Origin: Pararge aegeria
Taxonomy: Eukaryota > Arthropoda > Insecta > Lepidoptera > Nymphalidae
DNA length: 64,000 nt
NCBI RefSeq assembly: GCF_905163445.1
Contig: NC_053180.1
Coordinates: 11,708,701-11,772,700 of the forward strand
Direction of reading: 5' to 3'
Shown here: in pieces, positions 50,201 to 55,523 of the stretch
Layout of the letters: the number at the start of each line of letters is the position of its first letter
Numbering within the stretch: the first letter of the stretch is position 1
Made by a program: the position numbers and the translations under genes
Notes under the pieces: model-generated
What the model saw: only the letters and a program-made list of their open reading frames with translations
Database searches by the model: none
What the model was told of the DNA's origin: nothing

Positions 50201-53200
50201 AATGTAAAATGTAAATTGTTAATGTTGGAAAAGAGCAACTGCTGAGTTTCTTGCCGGCTTCTTCTCGGTAGAATCTGCCTTCCGAACCGGTGGTAGAGTC
50301 ACTACACACAGACAGACTTGACGTTTCAAAAGTGCTTATATTAGGCCTACTTGAAATATATGAATTTGAATTTTGAGCGTGCAAAGGAGGTCTTATCACT
50401 AATGCGATCGTACCAGACAACCTTTGACGTTAGAAAAAACGAAGAAACGGGTTGGTGCAGCAAAGTTTAAAATATATATGTATATATACAAAATAATTAT
50501 AACAAACTACTTACTCATAAATTCTTATACTACACAGATATTATACATAATATTGCTAGCTTTTATTAAAATAAGTTGTTAATTTTATTGAAACGTTTGA
50601 AACATTACGTAAGTTGTATAAAATAAAAGTACTAATTATTAAAAATTCAGTTTAAAATTATAAATATTGTTCAAACTTCTGTAAAAATATGTTGAATTTA
50701 ACTTGTAATATTCAGAGATGTTTAACGATTTTCATATTTTTAAATCCTTAGTAGCTCAATTTTGCCTTCCGGTAATTATGATAAAATATTGTGATTAGTC
50801 AAAGTGACTAAAACTATTTAGTTTTAAAAGAGAGGGAATTAGTCTTCATTGGGCTGCTGGTTGGTTGGAAATTAATAAATATATCTGCAGCTGAATAAGT
50901 GTTTTAATATTATAAATAAGTATATACATATTTATGCAGTATACTACATAACATAATATTACATAGATAAGAAATGGTTTTTTTTGAGCCTGACGTAAGT
51001 CAGCAGGCAGGGAATTCCAGAGTCTGACGCAATTAACCGTAAAAGAGTTACTATATTTCGTGCGACTGAATGGAACCTGGAGTTTGCCGTCGGTGTAAGA
51101 TCGAAGCAAGTTCTGGCCGTCCGCTCCGTAAAAAATAAAAAATTTAAAAAATTTAATTTAAAAAGACAGTTTTTAAAAACATAATAAGTATAATCGTTAA
51201 CCCACTAAGGTCCAGGAAACTACATAAATTAATAATGTAAGGAATCCCAAGGTGCCTATATCTATATATCTTTTTACATACAAGCCGTAAAGGTTCTTGA
51301 CGTGCGTATCTAATATGAAGGTATCAGCAATGCAAACGGATCTGAAGTACTTTTTGTTATAATAGATATTAAAATAATTACTATAACTGTAAATTCTGCA
51401 CAAATTATCTGATCATAGGCCGGTGTAATGCAATGTGTCGCAACGAACCAGTCTTGCGTACGGAAAGATTTATGTTAACTGCAAACTACGGGTCCAGTTA
51501 CCTAGTTGTAGTAAGAAACACCAACGTAAGGTATTTTATAGACCACACGATAGAGCATATACACAAAATAAGTAATTGAATAAAAGTATCTAGAATGGAC
51601 TGAGTATGATGTAATAAAATATGGGCCATTTAAAGTAATTACACTTGTATTTGTACATTAATTAGCGGTTAGCTATGCGCGTTGAACACATATTATATTA
51701 TTATTATATTTAAATTATAATATAATGTTTTTAATGGAAGAGTCTTTAGTAACAATTACTGATTTTCACTTAGTATAATCATCATTGATTCACTGCCGGG
51801 TGCGGCAACAGCGACTGGTTCTGTTCTTTTTTTTAATAATAATATGTAAGTATAATAAGATCAAAAAAATAGCCGACCCAAATTGGGCTAAAGTAGCAAA
51901 GGATAGAGAAAAATGGACATCGTTGGAGGAGGCCTTTACCCAATCTGGGGTTCTTGTAATAAACTAACATTCATAACAATAAATATTAAGTAAGCGAAAA
52001 ATAAATTACTAACTTTAAACTATCTTAGGTATGTCAATGTAAGTTACAGGAAAGAAAAGGTTTTTTTTTTTTTTTTTTTTTTTATTTTATTTTATTTATA
52101 ATAAAATATAACAGACTGTCATCATCGTCATGTCTTTTGTTTTAATCAACCGAAGGTTTAATAAGTTAAGTAAAGCCGGATAATTTCTTTTTGAATATAA
52201 CGTGAAATATAAAGGATAGTTTTGGTCAATCAGATTAGTATATCGTCTTTTATATTATAACTCCATAATAGTCCGTCCTCTCAGGGTGTCTTAGACCCAT
52301 TTTGCGGAAATCAATCCCTAATAGAATAAATTGCTTCGGAAGACAAGAAGGCAGCGTGTAGGTTAGGTTAGATTAAAACAAGGGATTAAAGTTTCTAAAT
52401 TGTATTTATTTCATTAAGCCTAAATTTTTTAAACTTGGGAAGTTGATTTGGTCGAGGGCAAATATCTGCAAAGAAAGAATTTACGGATATCTATTTAATA
52501 ATCTCCGACCTTTTTTTTAACAACCATTCACAAGGTGCCGAGTTTCCAGTTCAAGTTGTAAATAAGGTAAACTAATACAGTCGCAAACTAGTAGTTCGGA
52601 ATGTTACTATTGCTAATCCCTTGGCTAATCCGTGCAATGGATGCCTTTTCTGGCATTTTATTTCGATTGCCCATTGAAGTAGGAAGTTGAAATTAAAGTT
52701 CATTTAAGGATATGACAATAATTTTGATAGAGTCTTACCTGGTCATAACTAACTCATAACTGAATGTTAAACGTTTATAATCTGTTATTCAGCAGTAAAA
52801 ATTATAAACAGTTGGGTATCACCTGGAGACCTCAACATACAAACAAAAATTCTTGACTTGACTTATTTGAGAATTGTGGGAATTTGAGTTTATTTATACC
52901 TAAACCTAACTTTACTATGAAGATCTTACTATCGAAATGAAGATCAATATTGAATTTCATAGTAGCTTTACAATAACGTTATTATTCCGGACGAATTGTT
53001 ATTTTACGTTTTCGTACAAAGAAAAGGAACTGAAACGTCTTTTAGTCAAAATGGGATACTGGTCATAGAAAATGCTTCAATTTGATTTGCCTCACATTAA
53101 TTTATTTGGAATCGCGTTTTAAAACTATTATATCTTAGCAATTAGGTTAAAAATAAAAATTAAGTCAAGAATAGCATACGAATTATATGTTATTTTAGGT

Positions 53201-54009
53201 ATTATCTTAGATAGGAGCATTAATTTAGGAATTTTCCTATTTTGGAACATATATCTCTCAAATATCTTTTAAAATTAGTCATGTGGTTGTAATTTTTACT
53301 ATATTCTCATTCTTATTTTTTATCGTAATATAAGAATTTCAGAAATCCGGCTCGTATAAAATTGTTATTTTGGTATTCTTAAATATCTTTGCGAAAAAAG
53401 CATTTTGTGTTTACTTTTATATGATTTTTACGTACACTGAGCTTGCTTGAAAATTTAATGCATATTACAAAGCGTATGTAAGAATCGCTAGTAAACCTTA
53501 ATAAATAAAATAAATATTAAAAGTTATCTTGTAACTAATACTCTTATTTCTGGAAAAACATCAAAGCTAATTATTGTGCAAAAGTGCCTTTTAAGATCCC
53601 AAAAAGTTGTTTGTTTTAATTATGTAAGCAACTTCTTGCTGGCTTCTTCTTGACAGAATCTATCTTCCTTAAGGTGGTTGAATCACTATAAAAAGTAAGA
53701 ATTGAGTTTTTGGAAGTGCTTTCATTAGGTTTACTTGAAAAAAAACGCAAATTGAATTTATGAAAGCTTAATTCCACAATTTACATACCTACCAGTATTT
53801 GAAAAACATAACTGAAAACAATAAAAAGCAACGTACGGATATACGTGAAAATAAAATCGACCCGTACATGACAGCAAAACGATTACTTTAAAAGTAAAAT
53901 CAAAATGAAATTGTTGTAAAACGTAGGCGAATTTCTTACCGGTTCCCGTTCCATTTTCCGCCAAAACAATGTTCACTGCACAAATCAAAATAACCACGAG
54001 CCACCGCAT
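17078..54009 (-). CDS. NRF-6-like acyltransferase-3 membrane protein, 13 exons, 650 aa
   Basis: Nose-resistant-to-fluoxetine family protein: a multipass membrane protein with an extracellular N-terminal domain and an acyltransferase-3 domain. Worm relatives affect uptake or transport of lipids and drugs; the exact reaction is unknown. CDS (minus) = join of 53940-54009, 47291-47442, 46691-46861, 44426-44582, 43226-43328, 42524-42611, 36406-36572, 33717-33902, 27948-28127, 27114-27264, 26382-26562, 17976-18118 and 17078-17281. All introns are GT-AG, phases agree, total 1953 nt, a usual length for the family. Residues 1-17 are a signal peptide; 25-131 are the NRF domain with Cys47, Cys56, Cys94 and KLHRGVC; about 151-175 form the first membrane helix; ILGLHS with the family's conserved His (229) starts the acyltransferase domain; MGGFLMAYK, NRWFRLMPA, CLPQAWYLGTD and GRMSYCAMLLH are recognisable family blocks. 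The tail from about 610 is hydrophilic. Intron 11 carries a 4.7 kb antisense LINE. Confidence 0.95.
17976..18118 (-). CDS. NRF-6-like exon 12
   Basis: Residues 537-583. VEWGPLQPLGRMSYCAMLLH is the C-terminal family block. Its acceptor (18119-18120) lies only about 60 bases from the 5' end of the LINE in intron 11. Confidence 0.94.
18177..19655 (+). CDS. LINE ORF1 protein (coiled coil + SGNH-like region)
   Basis: About 490 residues, uninterrupted. The open frame begins with a TTG and runs back into possible flanking intron, so the true start is unknown and the N-terminus is probably lost by 5' truncation. Residues about 20-75 form a coiled coil (ERDRLQLLVNRFDECRAEYE and following heptads); a second helical stretch lies at about 155-215. 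The C-terminal 170 residues look like a degenerate SGNH esterase: YSDEIG (block I region), a hydrophobic strand then MGNRGN (block III region), and DRYYLSHYF (block V region), as in some CR1-type ORF1 proteins. The esterase reading is inference; the canonical GDS and GxND residues are not intact. Ends at TAG overlapping the open start of ORF2. Confidence 0.75.
   Translation: MRRFTAYNVVYVKLISDLHIKYVDIVEERDRLQLLVNRFDECRAEYEEALSQITTLQRELSDAHHQITELEDAAHNTTAIHTQSLYEELVDRAPQLVTAAADMSTANTNFSNLLIVKSDTVVNPCSSRKLKKYIKVNRYIKKTQKLLKVHKNSVKSLKPKKERLELLNEIKMYSSQLESNRLSYESDTQILEAQIARLQTSLRTLAEKFDMYQRQMISEYTQTSDEWHKTEQPSGKLTSLSTHSFDSIGSHPQFVSSVSSPSNVRKVCVRLSNSKSQNININNNSFIEANAHSSSSIKTIMYSDEIGCNMGLYLNSQLNGHTVLNYCLPNSNLKAIVAAICRNRNMFDCKTNLIIIMGNRGNVNKPELIKLIDSLNTLNVNSIVLYTFPYFHNLPHQENTIRYNLNMTLYNLCTYNKKFHVIDFSKCANPTYNLYRDRYYLSHYFKQQIAVSLSYFFTITAKNLAKPAAFIEQCNSFDMKTLEIIPSHFSLN
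19646..22624 (+). pseudogene. LINE ORF2 endonuclease-reverse transcriptase, two nonsense codons
   Basis: Single reading frame of about 990 codons broken only by TAA at 21203-21205 and TAA at 21740-21742 (the latter replaces Tyr in the usual YINDLP). Domains in order: AP-type endonuclease (HQNIQCIRGK, TEHWL, VYRPP, CGDFNVNIL, SDHCGQI); reverse transcriptase (FRPVSVLPTFSKIVEKLI, GFTRGRSTIDA, CDLSKAFDCV, GVPQGSILGP, FADDTS catalytic Asp pair); C-terminal region ending DKKAWV. The frame opens at 19646 inside the end of ORF1 and has no ATG before 20156, which lies past the first endonuclease motifs, so initiation would need frameshifting, reinitiation or a lost ATG. As it stands it cannot make a full-length protein. 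Confidence 0.92.
23036..23245 (-). mobile_element. SINE-B copy with intact tRNA-like head
   Basis: Minus strand starts CTCTCTGGCGCAGCGGTGAG (A box) and has GGATTCGACTCCCGGCA (B box), then the GGTGGGAGGCTTTGGCCGTG body. Most complete copy in the window. NRF-6 intron 11, just past the LINE. Confidence 0.8.
23491..23634. mobile_element. hAT-type MITE, copy 1 (144 bp)
   Basis: Terminal inverted repeats (CAGTTGCGTACACTT... and ...TGCACGCCACTA). Flanks AACATTGT (23483-23490) and AACATAGT (23635-23642) form an 8-bp target duplication with one change. Same length and interior as 36967-37110. NRF-6 intron 11. Confidence 0.75.
25320..25515 (+). mobile_element. LINE 3' UTR fragment, related to the 18-22 kb element
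   Basis: Shares ordered blocks with 22725-22870: ttcttagaccgggac-like phrase, ttagttttaag, gtggttatcgcc-atcatctcactac-like phrase and a terminal GAATAAA. Diverged, so an older insertion. Confidence 0.65.
25918..26160 (+). mobile_element. SINE-A copy
   Basis: B box GTGGGTTCGATTCCCACAGT, TTTTTCAGTGTCTGGCTG, TTTGGGGCTAGATGGCGATG. NRF-6 intron 11. Confidence 0.75.
26160..26309 (+). mobile_element. Helitron-like fragment
   Basis: GAACGA-type body (gactggactgatttgaatga) and a 3' end AGATGGCGCTGGGGTCCG then CTAG before T. The 5' end joins the tail of a SINE. About 70 bases from the exon 11 donor of NRF-6. Confidence 0.55.
26382..26562 (-). CDS. NRF-6-like exon 11
   Basis: Residues 476-535 plus one base. 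Two membrane helices around a hydrophilic loop (GWDLHDREASAF), ending YFYKCN. Confidence 0.94.
27114..27264 (-). CDS. NRF-6-like exon 10
   Basis: Residues 426-475. Contains DTFYHAYVSAQGNWAGYHLG, where the family has its conserved Y...R/GYxxG stretch; ends in GESW before a GTAAGT donor. Confidence 0.94.
27948..28127 (-). CDS. NRF-6-like exon 9
   Basis: Residues 366-424. YLGTDTQLFFITLIVLLIIW followed by another membrane helix; completes the WYLGTDTQ family motif with exon 8. Confidence 0.94.
28690..28855 (+). mobile_element. SINE-C copy
   Basis: AACCCATTACCAGCCTACTA, CACCACGCTGGCCAAG, GGTTTCCTCACGATGCTTGC. NRF-6 intron 8. Confidence 0.65.
28875..28930. mobile_element. Partial copy of the 41.25 kb inverted-repeat element
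   Basis: AAATTAAGCTTTATTTCCTA then AACTCCGC, and a second CCGCGAGAAG; matches one arm of the 41.25 kb element. Confidence 0.45.
30320..30535 (+). mobile_element. SINE-B copy
   Basis: Plus orientation: CTTTTCTGGTGGGAGGCGAG, GCCCTACCGACAAAGAATTA, then AGACTGCATCATCACCTACC. NRF-6 intron 8. Confidence 0.65.
31296..31505 (+). mobile_element. SINE-C copy, well preserved
   Basis: CAGCCCACTACTGGGCACGG, AAGGCCGTAGTCCACCACGC, GTTTCCTCACGATGTTTTCC; preceded by a CAT-rich lead. NRF-6 intron 8. Confidence 0.75.
32490..32630 (-). mobile_element. LINE 3' UTR copy, diverged
   Basis: Shares GTACACCA, GGCCTTTTCG and AAGCGATCTCTACCAGGCAA blocks in order with the 7.0 kb and 48.1 kb copies. Confidence 0.6.
32850..32945 (+). 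mobile_element. SINE-C fragment
   Basis: GCGCATTGGTGGACTTCACA and GATGTTTTCCTTCACCGTTG. NRF-6 intron 8. Confidence 0.6.
33478..33605 (-). mobile_element. SINE-C fragment
   Basis: TTATGTACGTTTCAAGCAAT, GATCTTGAGGAAACCGGCAC, GAGTACTCCATATTG. About 110 bases from the exon 8 donor of NRF-6. Confidence 0.5.
33717..33902 (-). CDS. NRF-6-like exon 8
   Basis: Residues 304-364, with LMPAVLVVMGLAMTW, the loop CRSNWWQ, NLFPFEHLC and the PQAW block split across the next junction. Confidence 0.94.
34050..34112 (+). mobile_element. LINE 3' tip
   Basis: Short piece with TATTTGAATAAAGA followed by TTTGTCTTTGACTTTGAA, the 3' end type of the 18-22 kb LINE. Confidence 0.5.
34120..34330 (-). mobile_element. 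SINE-C copy
   Basis: AAAACATCGTGAGGAAACCT, CCAGTGCGGATTGGACTTAT, GGAAGGAGACCCGTGCCTTG, GTAGTGGGCCGGTGATGGGT. NRF-6 intron 7. Confidence 0.72.
35157..35420 (+). mobile_element. SINE-A copy
   Basis: GACGGCCGATTGGCGTATTG head, TTTTTCAGTGTCTGGGTG, TTTGGGGCTAGATGGCGATA. B box damaged. The open frame across it is not a gene. NRF-6 intron 7. Confidence 0.75.
35870..36118 (-). mobile_element. SINE-B copy, diverged
   Basis: AAGATGGCATAGCAGGCTAA, CGGCACGTCTTTGTGGTTAG, TAGAACCCTGGACCTCCCAC blocks in the expected order. NRF-6 intron 7. Confidence 0.6.
36406..36572 (-). CDS. NRF-6-like exon 7
   Basis: Residues 248-302 plus two bases. Contains IFFVMGGFLMAYKMM and ends in VNRWFR, typical family blocks. 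Flanked by 6.0 kb (upstream) and 2.5 kb (downstream) introns. Confidence 0.94.
36967..37110. mobile_element. hAT-type MITE, copy 2 (144 bp)
   Basis: Ends CAGTGGCGTGCACT and AGTGCACGCCACTG are exact inverted repeats. Flanked by a perfect 8-bp duplication GCTGCCTG (36959-36966 and 37111-37118). CAGTGGCG ends and 8-bp duplications are diagnostic of the hAT superfamily. NRF-6 intron 6. Confidence 0.88.
38262..38512 (-). mobile_element. SINE-A copy
   Basis: Reverse orientation: CATCGCCATCTAGCCCCAAA through GTGGGAATCGAACCCACGG (intact B box) to the head. Tail is a TAAA run at 38268-38283. NRF-6 intron 6. Confidence 0.78.
38955..39550. mobile_element. Foldback element with long inverted arms
   Basis: Left arm about 38955-39130 and right arm about 39230-39550 are inverted copies sharing the blocks TTTGTTTGTTACGCTTTCAC, ACCGATCCTCATGAAACTTT, TTTAAATAATTATTTTTGTA and GAGGTTATAATATG. 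Both outer ends carry TATCCC / GGGATA hexamer runs. Right arm has extra sequence (about 39315-39400). NRF-6 intron 6. Confidence 0.7.
40485..40770 (+). mobile_element. Helitron-like fragments
   Basis: Two adjacent bodies each with the CGGCTGGACCGATT / AGCTGGAACGATTTTGATTA phrase typical of lepidopteran Helitron-like and mobile repeats; no clean ends. Confidence 0.35.
41140..41640 (-). mobile_element. SINE-A copy split by an insertion
   Basis: Reverse orientation; TTGCCATTCCGCCCCAAAGT side (41140-41240) and CAGTTGTGGGAATCGAACCC side (about 41470-41640) are separated by the 41.25 kb inverted-repeat element. Confidence 0.7.
41248..41431. mobile_element. Inverted-repeat element inserted in a SINE
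   Basis: Arms of about 60 bases (41248-41308 and 41371-41431) are near-exact inverted copies, with ATTAAGCTTAATT ends, ACTCCGCG and GGTGTAAATT blocks. The SINE-A copy on both sides is interrupted at ATATTTTTAT, which occurs on each side. Confidence 0.7.
41755..41960 (+). repeat. Interspersed repeat D, copy 1
   Basis: GTTCTCAAATCGGTTGTATG, GGGATCCTGGAGAAATTGAG, CTCTTCAAATATTATA, and CATTTTCTATTGAATAGCAC recur in order at 57.33-57.65 kb. NRF-6 intron 6. Confidence 0.5.
42062..42484 (+). mobile_element. Decayed Helitron-like element
   Basis: AATGAATCGCTGAATATATT, GCAGCTGAACCGATTTCGCT and a 3' part GGTGCAGACGAAGTTGCGCA-GGTCAGGTAGT resemble lepidopteran Helitron ends; the terminal CTAG is altered. 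Ends about 40 bases before the exon 6 donor. Confidence 0.5.
42524..42611 (-). CDS. NRF-6-like exon 6 (conserved His)
   Basis: Residues 219-247. Short exon with FYTMVMILGLHS; His229 matches the conserved His at the start of acyltransferase-3 domains. Confidence 0.92.
42917..43106. mobile_element. Palindromic Tc1/mariner-type MITE
   Basis: Flanking TA dinucleotides, then inverted repeats CGCTGAGAAAACTATTGCTA and its near-exact mirror at 43080-43104. The interior holds a second palindrome (about 42965-43015) of TTTTTACATAAGTACTTTA around TAAT. TA target and structure fit a non-autonomous Tc1/mariner element. NRF-6 intron 5. Confidence 0.75.
43150..43190 (+). mobile_element. Helitron-like 3' terminus
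   Basis: GACGCGGATGAAGTCGCGGG then CAACAGCTAG before T. The 5' end is not identified; the palindromic MITE at 42.9-43.1 kb may be inserted in it. About 35 bases from the exon 5 donor. Confidence 0.5.
43226..43328 (-). CDS. NRF-6-like exon 5
   Basis: Residues 185-217 with split codons on both sides. Cytoplasmic loop (CVQKNWKALKHGG) leading to CFQAMR, where the acyltransferase-3 domain begins. Confidence 0.92.
43975..44195 (-). mobile_element. SINE-C copy
   Basis: GGGTTCGACTGAACC near the head, AACGGTGAAGGAAACACCTG, AATGTTCTCAAAGGCTGGGC, ACGGCCTTCTCAGTCTGGGA. NRF-6 intron 4. Confidence 0.7.
44426..44582 (-). CDS. NRF-6-like exon 4 (first TM helix)
   Basis: Residues 132-183 plus one base. Starts VDTLSVRYCK, then the first membrane helix (IIGAILLLLLFVNLG). 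Confidence 0.92.
44815..45085 (+). mobile_element. Interspersed repeat, LINE 3'-UTR-like
   Basis: Shares with 46.45-46.60 kb the ordered blocks GACGGCAGACCAGAATA, GTTGTCA, GGCGATTAAG, GAATATAACG and GTGCTACTACTAG. NRF-6 intron 3. Confidence 0.6.
46450..46605 (+). mobile_element. Interspersed repeat, LINE 3'-UTR-like, second copy
   Basis: Second copy of the 44.8 kb repeat in the same orientation and the same intron (GAGGGCAGATCAGAATATGG, GGCGATTAAGGGAAAATAA, TGTGCTACTATTACCATCTT). It ends about 85 bases before the exon 3 donor. Confidence 0.6.
46691..46861 (-). CDS. NRF-6-like exon 3
   Basis: Exactly 57 codons, residues 75-131. Contains KLHRGVCGSEHC and LKECFN, several potential N-glycosylation sites (NHT, NAS, NRT), and ends at GYGLQ. 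Confidence 0.93.
47291..47442 (-). CDS. NRF-6-like exon 2
   Basis: Residues 24-74, start of the extracellular NRF domain, with Cys47 and Cys56 and the ending YEYIK. Preceded by a 6.5 kb repeat-rich intron. Confidence 0.92.
47780..48212 (+). mobile_element. LINE 3' end (C-terminus plus 3' UTR)
   Basis: SLETFKNAVKAYYLAQ and stop, the usual final residues of a non-LTR ORF2, followed by a 3' UTR containing agatcgctactaagcgataa-like sequence, ggccgcctttt, and AATAAAGAGTT at the end. Two antisense 3' UTR copies occur at 6.97-7.12 and 32.49-32.63 kb. Confidence 0.7.
49500..50375 (+). pseudogene. 3' fragment of LINE ORF2 and 3' UTR
   Basis: Encodes the post-RT region homologous to the 18-22 kb element (FLGMTLDCKLQWGTHID, AAYAVRKIRQITDVETARLV, SYGILLWG, then after a frame break RFYNMIPK, YYTIDEFLNDKVAWKHPA). 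The frame is broken near 49747 and again near 49910. The 3' UTR contains the family phrase around TTGCCGGCTTCTTCTCGGTA and ends with an AT-rich TGAATTTGAA tail. Lies in NRF-6 intron 1, antisense to the gene. Confidence 0.85.
50846..51125 (-). pseudogene. C-terminal fragment of a different non-LTR RT
   Basis: Minus-strand reading LRSYTDGKLQVPFSRTKYSN then SFTVNCVRLWNSLPADLRQA is the typical end of a non-LTR reverse transcriptase ORF (the SF..aa..LWN.LP..iR motif). Nothing upstream on the same strand continues it, so it is a 5'-truncated remnant. Confidence 0.7.
51868..51967 (+). pseudogene. Retrotransposon ORF C-terminal fragment
   Basis: Reads DPNWAKVAKDREKWTSLEEA FTQ then stop shortly after; VA-DR-W--LEEAF is the ending of RTE-type endonuclease-RT polyproteins. 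Only the last 30 or so codons remain. Confidence 0.55.
52059..52083. repeat. Poly(T) tract
   Basis: About 24 consecutive T, possibly a retroposed tail in antisense. NRF-6 intron 1. Confidence 0.85.
53630..53765 (+). mobile_element. LINE 3' UTR fragment
   Basis: Diverged copy of the 50240-50375 3' UTR (cttgctggcttcttcttgac, then aagtgctttcattaggttta and a TTGAATTT tail). It abuts exon 1 of the NRF-6-like gene in intron 1, ending about 175 bases before it. Confidence 0.65.
53940..54009 (-). CDS. NRF-6-like exon 1 (start, signal peptide)
   Basis: Residues 1-23 plus one base: MRWLVVILICAVNIVLA is a clear signal peptide. The ATG context is AAACAAAATG. Donor GTAAG; the split codon G+AT gives Asp24 with exon 2. 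Confidence 0.88.
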
Positions 54010-54049
54010 TTTGTTTGAATCTACCGACTGGACGCACTTTACCGTTTAG

Positions 54050-54062
54050 CATTCAACTGATG
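54050..54062 (-). promoter_or_regulatory. Candidate initiator (Inr) of the NRF-6-like gene
   Basis: Minus-strand TCAGTT (A at 54058) matches the arthropod initiator and lies 49 bases before the ATG. AGTCG follows at about +30, close to but two bases off the usual downstream promoter element position. No TATA box at -30. Suggestive only. Confidence 0.3.
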
Positions 54063-54309
54063 CAATATCCCTCGGTAGGACTTAGGAGGGGTGCCCCAGG
54101 TACCTAGGCTTTACGAACTTGTTGTAGGTATCTGTCAGTTGTTAGCCAACTACCGCTATAATAGAGAAGGGCGTTTTTGCCTGACTTTAAAAATACGAGA
54201 TTCTCAGTCCATAGAGTTTAGATTGCTCCTAGAATTATGGTTTTTACAAAACCTATTATAGACATTCTGCAAGGTCCGTCCGTATGTTGCAGATTACTAA
54301 CTCATACTC

Positions 54310-54935
54310 GGATTGCGTGCAGAACGATTTTTTTAAGAGTATTAAATTCACGTTACCGAATGTCAAAGAAGTAAAACCATTGTACAACTATACCATTGTA
54401 CTAATTTCTAATAATAAGAAATTGGATCTAGTGGATACGGCAATCTTATAAGGAATAACGTTAGATGTTAAATTTCAATGACCCAAATATAAATAACTTA
54501 GCTAACAGATTTGGTTCTGCAGCATACGCGGTTAAAATGATTCACATCATTATGTCCTAACGGGCGGTTCGGGCCAACAAAGTACGGAGACAGGCCCTGG
54601 AACGGAACAGAACAGAACAGCATGATGTCCTACGGCATTTTATTATGAGTTGTTGCCGATATAGATTATATTTACGTCCTGCAGAATTTCGTCATGCAAT
54701 ATATAAAATGGGCCCGAGAGAGTCATTAAAGGATAAATTTAATGAAGTTAAAATAGTGAAGATGCATAGTCAATACATATTTGGAAATTTAATTTATAAT
54801 ACCGTCCATAAACATAGAAAAAAATTTAAAAATAGATTAGACTGTAACATTATTAATATTAGAAGCAAAAATAAACTCGTTGTGCAGTTTACTAGGCTAC
54901 ATAAAATTGCTAATTAATTCAAGGGCAGTTGTATA
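54310..54935 (+). pseudogene. Degenerate LINE ORF2 fragment
   Basis: Decayed copy of the same ORF2 C-terminal region: KMGPRESLKDKFNEVKIV, HSQYIFGNLI and RSKNKLVVQFTRLHKI are readable, with frame breaks and stops upstream. It is interrupted at about 54558-54640 by an unrelated GC-rich stretch containing GAACA repeats. Lies about 300 bases upstream of the NRF-6 start codon. Confidence 0.8.
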
Positions 54936-55085
54936 TTATTTTATAATAAATAATGAGAATTTTTGTTTTTATGAAAGTACTGTTATTATGAAAAATTTTA
55001 CCGATCGAGGATTTGAAAGATGGGTGAGTAGCACGAACAGGGTATTAAATAAGACAGGAACTGCTTAAACTGCTGCTGATTATGG

Positions 55086-55212
55086 CAGTTTTATTAAACT
55101 TTTAAGCCTAATCCTCCGGGAAATCGCGCCGGAACGCTAAATTTCATGGCGGTACGTCTTTGTCGGTTTTTCGTTGGTAACTAGTCACAGCCAAAGCCTC
55201 CCACCAGACAAA
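55086..55212 (-). mobile_element. SINE-B fragment
   Basis: GCGCCGGAACGCTAAATTTC, GGTACGTCTTTGTCGG, GCCAAAGCCTCCCACCAGAC. Confidence 0.65.
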
Positions 55213-55284
55213 ATTTGCCTGTTAGCACTCCTTCAAAGGAAAACTCGATACTTGTAACAGAAAAAAAAAGTCTAATTCTTATTC

Positions 55285-55523
55285 TTTTTTTTCTTATATC
55301 TAAGAAACGGCTGGATCTATTTTGACGGGACAGGAGGATCGTTTTAACGGACAGCATTTAACTACAATTACACGCATTAATAGTGCATTTGTATAATATG
55401 TAAAGTTTTGTACAATGAAAGTCCGATTTGTATTTTTTAAATACTGAAGTAGCTACATAAGGAAAATATTAAATTTTGCTAAAATACACGAGTGTGCTAA
55501 TGTTAGAGGCGTGCTAGTTTAGT
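55285..55523 (+). mobile_element. Helitron-like fragment
   Basis: Contains AAACGGCTGGATCTATTTTG near the start and GAGGCGTGCTAG before TT at the end. Confidence 0.45.

Larger units (their letters stand above)
47443..53939 (-). other. NRF-6-like intron 1 (6.5 kb)
   Basis: Contains LINE 3' ends at 47.8, 49.5, 50.8 and 53.6 kb, an RTE piece at 51.9 kb and a poly(T). 48.2-49.4 and 52.1-53.6 kb show no recognisable feature. As a first intron it is the likeliest place for regulatory DNA, but no motif is evident. Confidence 0.8.
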
